Source: Carboxylicivirga fragile
GTDB taxonomy: Bacteria; Bacteroidota; Bacteroidia; Bacteroidales; Marinilabiliaceae
Assembly: GCA_025499625.1 (NCBI GenBank)
Contig: JAFMVD010000028.1
Coordinates: 1-64,000, forward strand
DNA: 64,000 nucleotides
Reading direction: 5' to 3'
The notes under the pieces were generated by a model that saw only the letters and a list, made by a program, of their open reading frames with translations, had not been told where the DNA came from and searched no databases. The position numbers were made by a program, and so were the translations under genes. Positions 1 to 9,123 of the stretch are shown here, piece after piece; within the stretch, counting starts at the first letter, position 1; every line of letters starts with the position of its first letter.

Positions 1-533
1 GGGGTCTAATTTGAAATAAAAAACCAAACGCCCAATAAATGGGCGCTGTAGAAGAGAATTTTATGAATCCCGACTTTAGTCGGTTAATAGTGATTGTATT
101 TCTAAATTGTTAATTAAGGATTAAGCTTATCAGTGATTTGATTCTTAAAAAGGAGGACAGATACGTTTATCTGTCCTTACCCTTAAATCAGCTAACTAAA
201 TCCAAGTTTTTATGAAAAAATCCACTACAAATATGGTAATTATTTTCCAAACCCACTATAAAAACCAAAAATATTTCACCAACCCCCTAAATTCTATAGG
301 GTGTTTGTGTTTATTTGTTGTTTTTATGGGATTACAATTGGTATATTAAGGGGTGTTCTTGAAAAATGACAAATAACTGCCGAGTCTCATATTTGAGAAA
401 CTATTCTCATTTCAAATTTAGCAAGACTGAAGCCTTAAGTCATTTCAGCCTAAGGTAGAGGGTGGCGTCTGAAAGAACAGTTCTTCAGTAAAGCCCAAGG
501 GTATTAGCTTTTGTTAAATTCTTAAAAAGCTGG
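1..533. other. Non-coding spacer with several hairpins
   Basis: No convincing gene is seen here. The stretch carries several short inverted repeats: CGCCCA/TGGGCG at 29-45, CCGACT/AGTCGG at 70-83, GGACAGATA/TATCTGTCC at 155-176, and TGAGAA/TTCTCA at 394-409. The first three look like terminator or REP-type hairpins, perhaps at the end of a gene beyond the left edge. No transposase, tRNA or promoter of the TAnnTTTG form was recognised. The downstream part, 420-533, is simply the region after the stop of the minus-strand kinase. Confidence 0.5.
155..176. terminator. Perfect hairpin, possible terminator
   Basis: GGACAGATA (155-163) and TATCTGTCC (168-176) form a perfect 9-bp stem with a 4-base loop. 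A run of A lies to the left and only a weak T run to the right, so termination in the minus direction is as likely as in the plus direction. The gene it would serve is not visible. Confidence 0.4.
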
Positions 534-3500
534 TTAAGATTTAGAGTTATTGAAAATTAAGGGGAGTGTGAATGAAAAACGCGAGCCTTTCTCCAATTTT
601 GACTCAACTTTCATTTCTCCTCCTAAATTAGTAACAATTTGCTTTGATATTGACAGACCTAATCCGGTTCCTGAATACAGACGATCCTCGGGGTTAGCTG
701 CCTTATTAAAGCGATCGAAAATTGTTTGCAGATAGTTCGATGCAATTCCAATACCAGTATCTTTAACATAGAATAATAACATTGAATTGGATTCGTAGGT
801 ATATCCGAATTCAATACTTCCCTCGTTGGTATACTTTATGGCATTGCTTAGTAAGTTGCTTAATACTTGTTTGATACGATAAGGGTCGCTAACAAAGTGT
901 TTGGGCTCTTGTTGCGGCAAGGACAAGAGAAGCTTTAAATTGGCTTTGTTTAGGCGAACTGTTTCTTGATTGAAATTAGACTCTAATTCATTGAGTAGAC
1001 TATGCAGTTCTATTGCTTTGGGTATTAGCTGTAATTGTCCGGCTTCAATTTTTGCAATGTCAATTATATCGTCAATCAAATGTAGCAAAGAATCACCATT
1101 GGTTTGAATTTGATCAATGAAGTTGTCCTTTTCATCATCGCTCAATTCGCTTTGCTTTAATAGAGTTGAGAAGCCAATGATAGCATTCATTGGTGTTCTA
1201 ATCTCATGACTCATGTTTGCCAAAAAAGCAGATTTTAGACGGTCTGATTCTTCTGCCTTATTTTTTGCTATTTCTAACTCTTGTGTCCTGATGGAGACGA
1301 TGCCTTCAAGATTGGTTCGATGTTGCTCCAGCGCTTCATACTGTGTGACAATTTCCTCATTTTTCTGCTCGAGCAACTCTTTTTGAAGCATTATTTCTTC
1401 TGACTTTTCTTCTAATATCACGTTGGTTTCCTGCAAGCTGGTTGTTCTTTCCTTAACAAGCTTTTTAAGTTTCTTTTCATTGTTTTTAAGCAGACGAATG
1501 CGAATAAAGTAGAACCCTAGTGTTAAACTTATAATGCTTAATACCAGCAAAGTCCTGAACCATAGCGTGTGGTAAAATGGTGGCGTGACAACAATTTTTA
1601 ATTCTTTAATATCCTTACTCCATAGTCCATCGTTGTTCGATGCTTTTACCATTAATGTATATTCACCATGCCTGAGGTTGGTGAAGGATACAAAATTTCG
1701 TTGGGTGGGTTTGCTCCATTCATCATCAAAACCATCGAGCTTATAGCTAAAAAAGTTGCGATGTGATGAAATATAGTTCAACGAGCTAAATTCGAATGAA
1801 ACGATTCTATCGTTATGTGTTAAGTTTATTTCCTTGGTGTATTCAATGTTCTTTTTAAGTTTTTGCTTGGCATTAGAGTTTTTGTTGAAGTTAATTGTTT
1901 GGTTGTTAATGTTTAGTTGTGATATTTTTATGTTGGCAGGGCATGTGTTTAATTTTAGTTTATCGGGTAAAAAAGAGTTTAGTCCACTTGTTCCTCCAAA
2001 GAATAATTCACCATCTGCCGCTTTGAAACTTGAGTTCTGTGCAAAATCGTTACTTTGCAGACCATCATCTTTTGTGTAGTTAGTTACTATATTGCTAATC
2101 GGATTCAAACTAATTAACCCTTGGTTTGAACTCATCCAAATATTTCCTTGCTCATCCTCTTGGAGGCTAATGATCAGGTCGCTACTTAAACCATTTTTTG
2201 TGTTGTAAGTAGTAATGGTTTTACTGGATGGATTAAGTTTATTAAGTCCATTGTCGGTACCCATCCAAATATTTCCATTTTTATCTTTAAGTACTGACAA
2301 TACAATGTTTGATGAAATAGATCGGCTTTTGTGGCTGTTAATCGTGTAGGTCTCTTTTTTACCACTTTCGGGATGATAATGTATTAAACCTTTATTAGTT
2401 CCTAGCCATAACCAGCCATCTGCATCTGTGGTTGTGTTAAATACCTGCGCAGTGGCAACGTTTGCTGAATCGCCCAATAGATTATAGTAATATTTCGATG
2501 TACCACTTTGCTTGTTAAAGCGTATAATTCCTTTTGTACTCGATAACCATAAGTTGTTGTCGGCTTCAGTAATATGATATATCGTCAGGTGATTTTTTGA
2601 TATATCGTAGGCTTTATCAATGGTTCTGTTTAAAATGTCTATTCGATATAACTGTTCAGAGTAATCGGAACGACATGCCCACATGTATCGTTCTGGTTCA
2701 GTTTTGTCGAGATGTAAATAATTATAATGGTTGTCGATTTCTGTATTTAAACTCAATACTTTGTTTTGTGATCTATCTAATATGTTTAACGAAGAGCCTC
2801 CACCATATCCACTCACCCATATTCTATTTTTATTATCTAAGGCGATGGAATTAATACTTTCAAGATCCAGAGATAAGCGATTATTTGCTGTCTTTCGGTA
2901 ATAATTAAATTTTTGAATGGATGGGTGCCAATAATTACAACCTTTGCCATAGGTTCCTACCCACATTGTACCGCATTCACTTTTAAATAAGGATAGAATA
3001 ACGTCCCAACTCAAGCTCCCGGAAATGCCTTTATGGGCTGTTTGTTGATGTATTTTTTTAGAGATAGTGTTATAGTAGTATAGGCCAACTCCCTGGGTGC
3101 CGACCCAAAGTGTGTTTTCGAATTGACCGATAGCCTTAATCGGTATATCACTTTTATTATTGAACCATACGGGATCAATCGTTTGCAGTTTAAGATCTGA
3201 ATTTGTATCAATGCTAAAAATAAAAGCACCATTGGTTCCAAGCCATATTTTACCATCGTTTGAATTATGAATACACAAGACCTTATATTGCTTAGAGTTT
3301 AATTTTACTGGTAAGAGTTCTGTAATTTTATCCCGGTAGTTATGTTTTATTAGGCCCGCATTACACCCAAGCCATATGTTACCATTAGTATCTTCAGTAA
3401 TACTACGAGCAATGTTGTTTTCTGATTTAAAGTCAAAATTGTTTTTTGATCTTGGCTCAATTAGCTCATTTAATTCATGCGTGTATTTTACAAGCCCTTG

Positions 3501-3962
3501 GTTGGTTCCAATCCAAATGTTGTTTTCTAAATCGCGATGAATAAACATGCATGCATTAGAAGGTAAATTCGGATATGTACTGGTATTGATTCGTCGTATA
3601 ACCGTTCTTGTTTCAACATCCATAATGTCGATACCATTATTGGTGCCAATCCAAAGGTTTCCATCTATATCTTGGGCTATTGCCCTTATTGTGCCACTCG
3701 ATAGTGAGCTTGTATCGTTGTGAGTATTTTGAAATTTTACAAAGTTATTTCCATCGTATCGGTTTAAACCATGTGATGTGCCGATCCATATATAGCCGTC
3801 CTTATCCTGAAAAAAAACATTAACGGTATTGTCGGATAAACCGTGATTAAGATTTAGTTGACGGAAGCTGACTTCTTTTACGGCATAGCTGTTAGTTGTA
3901 CAAAAAACCGAAAGAAAAAGAATAGTGTAGAACAGGCAAATATTTCGTATAAAGGTTTTTTT
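534..3962 (-). CDS. Beta-propeller sensor histidine kinase (no receiver or DNA-binding domain), start disrupted
   Basis: This is a membrane sensor kinase of the two-component-propeller type. The first in-frame ATG is at 3623 (1029 residues), but the open frame runs to 3962 and encodes a typical signal peptide followed by a further propeller blade with the IWIGTSHGLNRYDG pattern, so the ATG start would lose the export signal. Numbering from 3962, the protein has about 14 Reg_prop-like repeats (WIGT/WLGT), a Y_Y_Y domain, one membrane helix near residues 800-823, a coiled coil, HisKA with SHEIRTP (H919) and a HATPase domain with GTGLGLS. There is no receiver or AraC domain, so it needs a separate response regulator. 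The frame is closed by TGA at 3963-3965, and the nearest start, TTG at 3964-3966, is one base out of frame across an A8 tract. It lies downstream of a GH20 gene on the same strand and may respond to glycans; that is inference. Confidence 0.85.
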   Translation of the reverse strand, partial: KKTFIRNICLFYTILFLSVFCTTNSYAVKEVSFRQLNLNHGLSDNTVNVFFQDKDGYIWIGTSHGLNRYDGNNFVKFQNTHNDTSSLSSGTIRAIAQDIDGNLWIGTNNGIDIMDVETRTVIRRINTSTYPNLPSNACMFIHRDLENNIWIGTNQGLVKYTHELNELIEPRSKNNFDFKSENNIARSITEDTNGNIWLGCNAGLIKHNYRDKITELLPVKLNSKQYKVLCIHNSNDGKIWLGTNGAFIFSIDTNSDLKLQTIDPVWFNNKSDIPIKAIGQFENTLWVGTQGVGLYYYNTISKKIHQQTAHKGISGSLSWDVILSLFKSECGTMWVGTYGKGCNYWHPSIQKFNYYRKTANNRLSLDLESINSIALDNKNRIWVSGYGGGSSLNILDRSQNKVLSLNTEIDNHYNYLHLDKTEPERYMWACRSDYSEQLYRIDILNRTIDKAYDISKNHLTIYHITEADNNLWLSSTKGIIRFNKQSGTSKYYYNLLGDSANVATAQVFNTTTDADGWLWLGTNKGLIHYHPESGKKETYTINSHKSRSISSNIVLSVLKDKNGNIWMGTDNGLNKLNPSSKTITTYNTKNGLSSDLIISLQEDEQGNIWMSSNQGLISLNPISNIVTNYTKDDGLQSNDFAQNSSFKAADGELFFGGTSGLNSFLPDKLKLNTCPANIKISQLNINNQTINFNKNSNAKQKLKKNIEYTKEINLTHNDRIVSFEFSSLNYISSHRNFFSYKLDGFDDEWSKPTQRNFVSFTNLRHGEYTLMVKASNNDGLWSKDIKELKIVVTPPFYHTLWFRTLLVLSIISLTLGFYFIRIRLLKNNEKKLKKLVKERTTSLQETNVILEEKSEEIMLQKELLEQKNEEIVTQYEALEQHRTNLEGIVSIRTQELEIAKNKAEESDRLKSAFLANMSHEIRTPMNAIIGFSTLLKQSELSDDEKDNFIDQIQTNGDSLLHLIDDIIDIAKIEAGQLQLIPKAIELHSLLNELESNFNQETVRLNKANLKLLLSLPQQEPKHFVSDPYRIKQVLSNLLSNAIKYTNEGSIEFGYTYESNSMLLFYVKDTGIGIASNYLQTIFDRFNKAANPEDRLYSGTGLGLSISKQIVTNLGGEMKVESKLEKGSRFSFTLPLIFNNSKS

Positions 3963-3966
3963 TCAA
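3956..3966 (-). repeat. TTG start followed by an A8 tract (possible frameshift or slippage site)
   Basis: On the minus strand TTG (3964-3966) is followed directly by eight A residues (3963-3956). With seven A residues the reading would be TTG-AAA-AAA-ACC and would enter the signal peptide of the kinase in frame. With eight it goes out of frame. Homopolymers of this length are prone both to slippage in the cell and to sequencing error. Confidence 0.6.
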
Positions 3967-4071
3967 GGCGATAAGGGATATGTGAATTCCCAAAGTACTA
4001 ATTTTCTGGTGTAATTAAAAGTTGATTAGACACTCCTTTATGAAAGCCCTAGAAATATTGATGAATTATCG

Positions 4072-5988
4072 TTATTTGTAACTATTAAGTACTCTATTTA
4101 ATTTGATGCTTGAGTCGCTTAATCCTCCAATCCGATTCCTTAACATCCACGTTTGTTCATGTCCTTTAATAATTTCTTCAAGTTCTTTGATAAGAATGTT
4201 TCTATCTTCTTGAGATATATTGGCAAGATCAGTATTGCTAGTCTGTAATTTTACCAGAGCTAATTGACAGGCATGTAGGCTTAGCGCACATGCTTGTGCC
4301 AGCTCGGCTTTTATAATATCTGCATCAATGCAATTCATTGGTACACTTTCTATTATGGCCATATTAGTATTGATATAATCAATGGTTTTATCTATATCTC
4401 TCTTGCTTACAGGGTTTAACCACCTGTCGCTCTTTAGTGGTTGTTTTCTACGAATCAGCAATTGATGAAATACATTGCTATTATCAGTCTCTACACCTGT
4501 TTGTAAATAAGCATTGCCAAGGTTTACCAAGGCTTGTCCCGCTGTTTCACTATTGTCGTTTAATACAAACTTCGAAAGATTATCAGCTATATTTATATCG
4601 ATATTGGCATCAGTTTGCCAAGCCAAGCCAGCACCATAAAGGAACGTTGGATAACTTGTGCTTAAAGGTTGCCAATGACCTTGATCGCCCCAATTGGTTA
4701 TCATATAACCCATCGCATCGTATTCGTTGCCATTAATAGCTGCATTGCGTAGGTTGGCAAAGGCATGTTCGTTTCTTCCTAGTATTGAATTCCATGTTGA
4801 GGTACCGGGGCAGACATAGTATTCCAATCCTGCCTCTTTAAATTTTGCACATTCTTTGTCAAATGGATGATTCGGATTATATCCCCACACAAGGGAGATC
4901 ATATCTTTAGGAATTTCAGGTATTAATTTTGGGTAATGTAAAATGATGTCTCCCCAGAATTGAACTGTTTTATCGTACTTGTCAACTTCTTCTTTTAATT
5001 CCAGAACAAAATCAAGATATACTCGTCCTTTTCCTATCTCAGCACAAAGCGCTTTTGATTTGCCAACACCAAGTTCAACTGTTTCGTCACAACCAATATT
5101 AAAATATTGACTGCTAAAATTGGGAATGAGTTGTGCATATAAATCTTTCATTAAATCTAAGGAGCCAGGCTCCACCGGGCTCAGGCTATTTCGCGAACGC
5201 ATGCCCCAAATGGTTTTTCCGGGTTTAGTTAATTCTGCCAAATGCTCATACTCTTCGTGAATGAGCCATCGTTTCATATGGCCGAAAGAGTTTTGATTTG
5301 GTACCAGATCAATAAAGTTTGCTTTGCAGTAGCTATCTAATTTTTGAATTTGCTCTGCCGTCATAGGGCTGGCGTTTTTCCAAACTGTTTCGTGATTTTC
5401 GTAGGCAAAAGTGTGTTCGGTGTAGAGTTGGAGTTCATTTATCTTCCAGGAAGTAAATTTATCAACTAACATATATAATGTTTGCATGGTAGGCACTTTG
5501 TCGCGACTAATATCCAGCATAATGCTTCGACGTTCAAAATCTGGCCGATCAGCAATGTAAAGACAAGGAATGCCGTCATTTTCTTTTGCGTACTGAAGTA
5601 CTTGCGATAAGCTTATAAGTCCATACTTTAATCCTACTGAACTTCCAGCACTTATGCTAATATTACATTGGTTGATATCTATTGTATAGGATTGAGTGTT
5701 TTTGTTTGGATCTATTTTGAGTTCTATGGTGTTTGCATGATAGGCATAGCGATTAGCAATAATGTCCACATTTATTCCTAATTGCAGGAGATTATTCTGC
5801 ACTTCAAGAATGCTTGGCATAAGTCTTTTGTCTTCCTGATTATAGATAATAGTTAATTGTGTGGGCGAAAATAGCTTTTCGGTTAAGTTGACTATTTCAG
5901 GTGTTGGGAAGAGATGTTTTCTTATTTCTTGCCCATTAATTAAAAAAGTGAATTGAAATATGAGGGTTATGAGAAGAGATTTTTGCAT
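4072..5988 (-). CDS. Secreted family 20 glycoside hydrolase (beta-N-acetylhexosaminidase-like)
   Basis: The 638-residue protein begins with a signal peptide (about residues 1-19, ending near LINGQ), so it acts in the periplasm or outside the cell. Residues about 20-145 match the GH20 N-terminal accessory (GH20b) fold. The (beta/alpha)8 catalytic domain starts at RRSIMLDISR (about 153-162) and carries the GH20 catalytic pair Asp301-Glu302 in the motif FNIGCDET. In this family the Glu is the general acid and the neighbouring Asp orients the substrate acetamido group. The C-terminal 150 residues are helical and not recognised. Substrates would be terminal GlcNAc or GalNAc of chitin oligomers, glycans or peptidoglycan fragments; the exact one cannot be read from sequence. 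It lies upstream of the propeller kinase on the same strand. Confidence 0.85.
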   Translation of the reverse strand: MQKSLLITLIFQFTFLINGQEIRKHLFPTPEIVNLTEKLFSPTQLTIIYNQEDKRLMPSILEVQNNLLQLGINVDIIANRYAYHANTIELKIDPNKNTQSYTIDINQCNISISAGSSVGLKYGLISLSQVLQYAKENDGIPCLYIADRPDFERRSIMLDISRDKVPTMQTLYMLVDKFTSWKINELQLYTEHTFAYENHETVWKNASPMTAEQIQKLDSYCKANFIDLVPNQNSFGHMKRWLIHEEYEHLAELTKPGKTIWGMRSRNSLSPVEPGSLDLMKDLYAQLIPNFSSQYFNIGCDETVELGVGKSKALCAEIGKGRVYLDFVLELKEEVDKYDKTVQFWGDIILHYPKLIPEIPKDMISLVWGYNPNHPFDKECAKFKEAGLEYYVCPGTSTWNSILGRNEHAFANLRNAAINGNEYDAMGYMITNWGDQGHWQPLSTSYPTFLYGAGLAWQTDANIDINIADNLSKFVLNDNSETAGQALVNLGNAYLQTGVETDNSNVFHQLLIRRKQPLKSDRWLNPVSKRDIDKTIDYINTNMAIIESVPMNCIDADIIKAELAQACALSLHACQLALVKLQTSNTDLANISQEDRNILIKELEEIIKGHEQTWMLRNRIGGLSDSSIKLNRVLNSYK

Positions 5989-6336
5989 CGTTTTATTTTA
6001 TTATTGTCTGTGCGTACATAAATAATTAGTTGAAATACGACAGTGGAAAAATTAACCACTTAGGTCATCTTTTAGTAGACTAAGGTAAATATAAGTTCGC
6101 ACCCATTGTTAAAAATTCTTTCTGTGTTTTTTATTGAGTGTAAAAATTAGCCGCTAAGTACTCAAAGATAATTATTTAGCAAACTAAGAATAAAAATAGC
6201 TTTGTGTCCTTTGTGAAATACCGCTTTGCGTACTTTGTGGTAAAAAAAATATAATGACTCATAAGCTTTGAATAAAACAAAGTTAATTATTGAATGAATT
6301 TTATAATTTGGTGGCCTCAAAATAAATAAGGTATTT
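5989..6336. other. Divergent spacer with CTTTGTG repeats
   Basis: The spacer separates the minus-strand hydrolase from the plus-strand transporter. It contains four copies of CTTTGYG at 6200-6206, 6209-6215, 6224-6230 and 6233-6239 in a block that reads like the dispersed, degenerate non-coding repeats often seen in this phylum. A 67-codon minus-strand frame across it has low-complexity content and is rejected as a gene. No exact TAnnTTTG promoter was found for either flanking gene. Confidence 0.5.
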
Positions 6337-7788
6337 ATGTGGACATTTATTCTGGCAATCGTCACCCTGGTTTTAGGTTTTGTTTTTTACGGAAAGTTCG
6401 TGGAACGTTTCTTTGGGGCGGATGATAGTAAGCCAACTCCAGCTTTTGCCAAATCCGATGGGGTTGATTTTTCGCCCATGCCAACCTGGAAGGTGTTCAC
6501 CATTGAATTTTTAAACATTGCTGGCCTGGGCCCCATATTTGGAGCAATACTAGGCGCAATGTACGGCCCAATGGCCTACGTGTGGATTGTGTTTGGTTGC
6601 ATATTTATGGGTGCTGTCCATGATTATTTTTCTGGGATGCTTTCGATACGGAATGGAGGAGCCAGTATTCCTGAAATAGTTGGTAAATACCTTGGTCCAG
6701 GGTTCCAGAATTTTCTACGTCTTTTCTCTTTGTTGCTTTTGATTTTTGTGGGAGTGGCTTTTGTATCCGGGCCTGCAGGTTTGTTGGCAAATTTAACAGG
6801 TGGCGGCTTAAAAATATGGCTCTATGTTATTTTTACTTATTACTTAGTTGCTACGCTTTTACCCATTAATAAAATTATTGGGAAGATTTATCCGGTCTTT
6901 GGGGCAGCTTTAATTATAATGGCGCTTGCCATTGGTGGGGCTATGTTGTTTGGAAATATAAACGGGTCGGTAATAATGCCTGAATTAAGTGCTGCTAGTT
7001 TTAAGAATTTTCACCATCATCCAACTGAAAATATCCTTTTCCCCATGTTGTTTATTGTGATTTCATGTGGAGCCTTGAGTGGTTTTCATAGTACACAAGC
7101 ACCCATGATGGCACGAACCATCAAGAAAGAAAGTTATGGACGTTATGTGTTTTTTGGCGCTATGATAGCGGAAGGCATTGTGGCAATAATTTGGGCAACG
7201 GCTGCGATGACATTTTTTAATGGAGCCGAAGGCCTGAATGAAACCATGCAGATGCCGAAACACAATCCGGCTTGGGTGGTTAACGAAATCAGTATTGCCT
7301 GGTTAGGAAGTATTGGTGCTATTTTTGCAATTATAGGTGTCATTGCTTGTCCTATTACTACTGGTGATACTGCTTTTCGCAGTGCTCGACTCACGATAGC
7401 TGATGTATTTAAATTTGACCAGTCTACCATTAAAAAGCGCTTAATAATTAGCATTCCTTTGTTTGCAGTTGGTTTTGTGTTATCGCAACTCGACTTTGCA
7501 ACCATCTGGAAATACCTTGGTTTATCGAACCAGGTATTGGCTGTAATTGTATTGTGGACAGGAGCCATGTATTTGGCGAAGACCCGAAAACCACATTGGA
7601 TGCTTTCCTTACCTGCCACCTTTATGACTGTGGTTTGTTTGGCTTATTTATTGGTAGCACCTAATAAGAATGGAGGCTTAGCCATTGATACTGAAATGGG
7701 AATACTAATTGGATGCATGGGTGGTATTTTTGCTTTTGCTTTATTTATAATTCGTATAAAACGAGTGACAAAAATTAAAGAAGATTAG
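6337..7788 (+). CDS. cstA: CstA-family (carbon starvation) transporter
   Basis: The 483-residue integral membrane protein has about 12-13 hydrophobic segments throughout. It shows the CstA signatures GLGPIFGAILGAMYGP (about residues 63-78), a nearby VHDYFSGMLSIRNGG stretch, and GFHSTQAPMMARTIK in the middle. It is shorter than E. coli CstA (about 700 residues) but has the usual length of the Bacteroidota forms. Characterised relatives import peptides or pyruvate under carbon limitation; which substrate applies here is unknown. The start ATG at 6337 gives MWTFILAIVT, a normal first helix. The gene stops 3 bp from the convergent stop of the histidine kinase, so the two transcripts meet tail to tail without a terminator hairpin. 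Confidence 0.85.
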   Translation: MWTFILAIVTLVLGFVFYGKFVERFFGADDSKPTPAFAKSDGVDFSPMPTWKVFTIEFLNIAGLGPIFGAILGAMYGPMAYVWIVFGCIFMGAVHDYFSGMLSIRNGGASIPEIVGKYLGPGFQNFLRLFSLLLLIFVGVAFVSGPAGLLANLTGGGLKIWLYVIFTYYLVATLLPINKIIGKIYPVFGAALIIMALAIGGAMLFGNINGSVIMPELSAASFKNFHHHPTENILFPMLFIVISCGALSGFHSTQAPMMARTIKKESYGRYVFFGAMIAEGIVAIIWATAAMTFFNGAEGLNETMQMPKHNPAWVVNEISIAWLGSIGAIFAIIGVIACPITTGDTAFRSARLTIADVFKFDQSTIKKRLIISIPLFAVGFVLSQLDFATIWKYLGLSNQVLAVIVLWTGAMYLAKTRKPHWMLSLPATFMTVVCLAYLLVAPNKNGGLAIDTEMGILIGCMGGIFAFALFIIRIKRVTKIKED

Positions 7789-7791
7789 TTG

Positions 7792-9123
7792 TTAAAATTG
7801 CAAACTAACCTCCGTTCCTTCACCTTCTTCTGATTGAATTTTTAATTGACCACCGTGCAGACGCATAACCTGACGTGATAGTGCCAAGCCAATGCCGTTA
7901 CCACCTTTGCGCGTAGTGTAAAAAGGAACACAAACTTTATCAAGTTCATCCTTTGGAATACCTTTGCCATTATCGCTTACACTAATAATCAGGCCTAGAT
8001 TTTCCTTTGTCGCTCTAAGGACGATTTTTCCTTTATTACTAAGCGCTTCCCTACTGTTTTTGACTAAGTTGATAAGTACCTGTTCAACTAGTTTTTCATC
8101 AATTTGATGTTCAATCTTGTCTTCAATTCGAATTTCTAAACTGATGTTGTCAGCTTTCATTTCACTTTGAAATAGTACCTGTATTCTTGACAAAAGCGCA
8201 TTGATATTGCAAGCTGCAGTTTGGGCACTTTTTAGACCTGCCATGCTGCGATAACTTTCTACAAATCGAGTTAAGCCTTTGCTTCGTGAATGAATGGCAT
8301 CGAGTGCCTCATGTATTTCTTGTTGCTCATCCTGATTTAATTCAATGGATTTGTTTTCGGGATTGAAGCGTTGCATTAAACTTGCTGATAGTATATTGAC
8401 TGGGCTAAGCGAGTTCATCACTTCATGGGTAAGTACCCTTATTAATTTCTGCCACGACTCTAATTCTTTCTCTTCAATTTCACTTCGTATATCCTGAAAA
8501 GCTAATAAACGCAAAGTTTTCTGCTCTTGTTTCATTAAAACAGAAGTCAGTGCAACCTGCAACAAACGCCCATCAACAATCAGTTCAACCAACTTTTGCT
8601 GATTGGGTTGAAGTTTTAATAATTCAATAGCCAAACCCGATTTAAATCCATTTAGTTTTTCAAGGCGATGCAGGTATTTAATATTGAGCATTTTTAGCAA
8701 GGCATCGTTGGTCATCAGTACATTACCATGTTCGTTAACCACAACAATAGCAACTCCAAGGTTTTTTAAGGCATTCTCAAAAAACAAGTATTCCTTCTCT
8801 TTATCAATTTTTAATTGTCTGAAACTACCTACCACCTGATTAAAAGCTTTGAAAAGGTCGCCAAATGAAACGTCCTTATCCTGATTATGAAAATGGATGG
8901 TTGTGTCACCAAAGCCGAAGGATTGAATAAACTTAGCCAGTTCACGGTTGGTTTTTCTTACCGAATAAATTAAGTTCCAAACCTGAATCCCATAAACTAT
9001 GAAGAGCAGATTGCGTAAAAGCAACAAGCTATCGGAGCTCCAAATATAGGCAATCACCACTGGAGTAAGCGCTATAAAACAAGCTTGAATAATTATATTG
9101 ATTGAGAAATGCTTATAAGTCAT
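7792..9123 (-). CDS. NtrB-like sensor histidine kinase of the sigma-54 system
   Basis: The 443-residue kinase has two membrane helices near the N-terminus (about 7-27 and 33-55), a cytoplasmic linker, a PAS-like domain (about 110-215), a HisKA-type dimerisation domain with LTHEVMNSLSPV (H233) and a HATPase domain with the N box NLVKNSREA and the G boxes DNGKGIP and GNGIGLALSRQ. Its start overlaps the end of the response-regulator gene by 11 bp, so the two are translationally coupled and almost certainly cognate. The almost missing periplasmic loop suggests that it senses a signal in the membrane or cytoplasm. Given the ABC cluster next door, a membrane-stress or substrate signal is likely, but this is inference. 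Confidence 0.88.
   Translation of the reverse strand: MTYKHFSINIIIQACFIALTPVVIAYIWSSDSLLLLRNLLFIVYGIQVWNLIYSVRKTNRELAKFIQSFGFGDTTIHFHNQDKDVSFGDLFKAFNQVVGSFRQLKIDKEKEYLFFENALKNLGVAIVVVNEHGNVLMTNDALLKMLNIKYLHRLEKLNGFKSGLAIELLKLQPNQQKLVELIVDGRLLQVALTSVLMKQEQKTLRLLAFQDIRSEIEEKELESWQKLIRVLTHEVMNSLSPVNILSASLMQRFNPENKSIELNQDEQQEIHEALDAIHSRSKGLTRFVESYRSMAGLKSAQTAACNINALLSRIQVLFQSEMKADNISLEIRIEDKIEHQIDEKLVEQVLINLVKNSREALSNKGKIVLRATKENLGLIISVSDNGKGIPKDELDKVCVPFYTTRKGGNGIGLALSRQVMRLHGGQLKIQSEEGEGTEVSLQF

Noticed and set aside
6162-6365. 67-codon minus-strand frame upstream of cstA
   Set aside because: Low-complexity translation over a repeat block, overlapping the start of cstA; no family resemblance.
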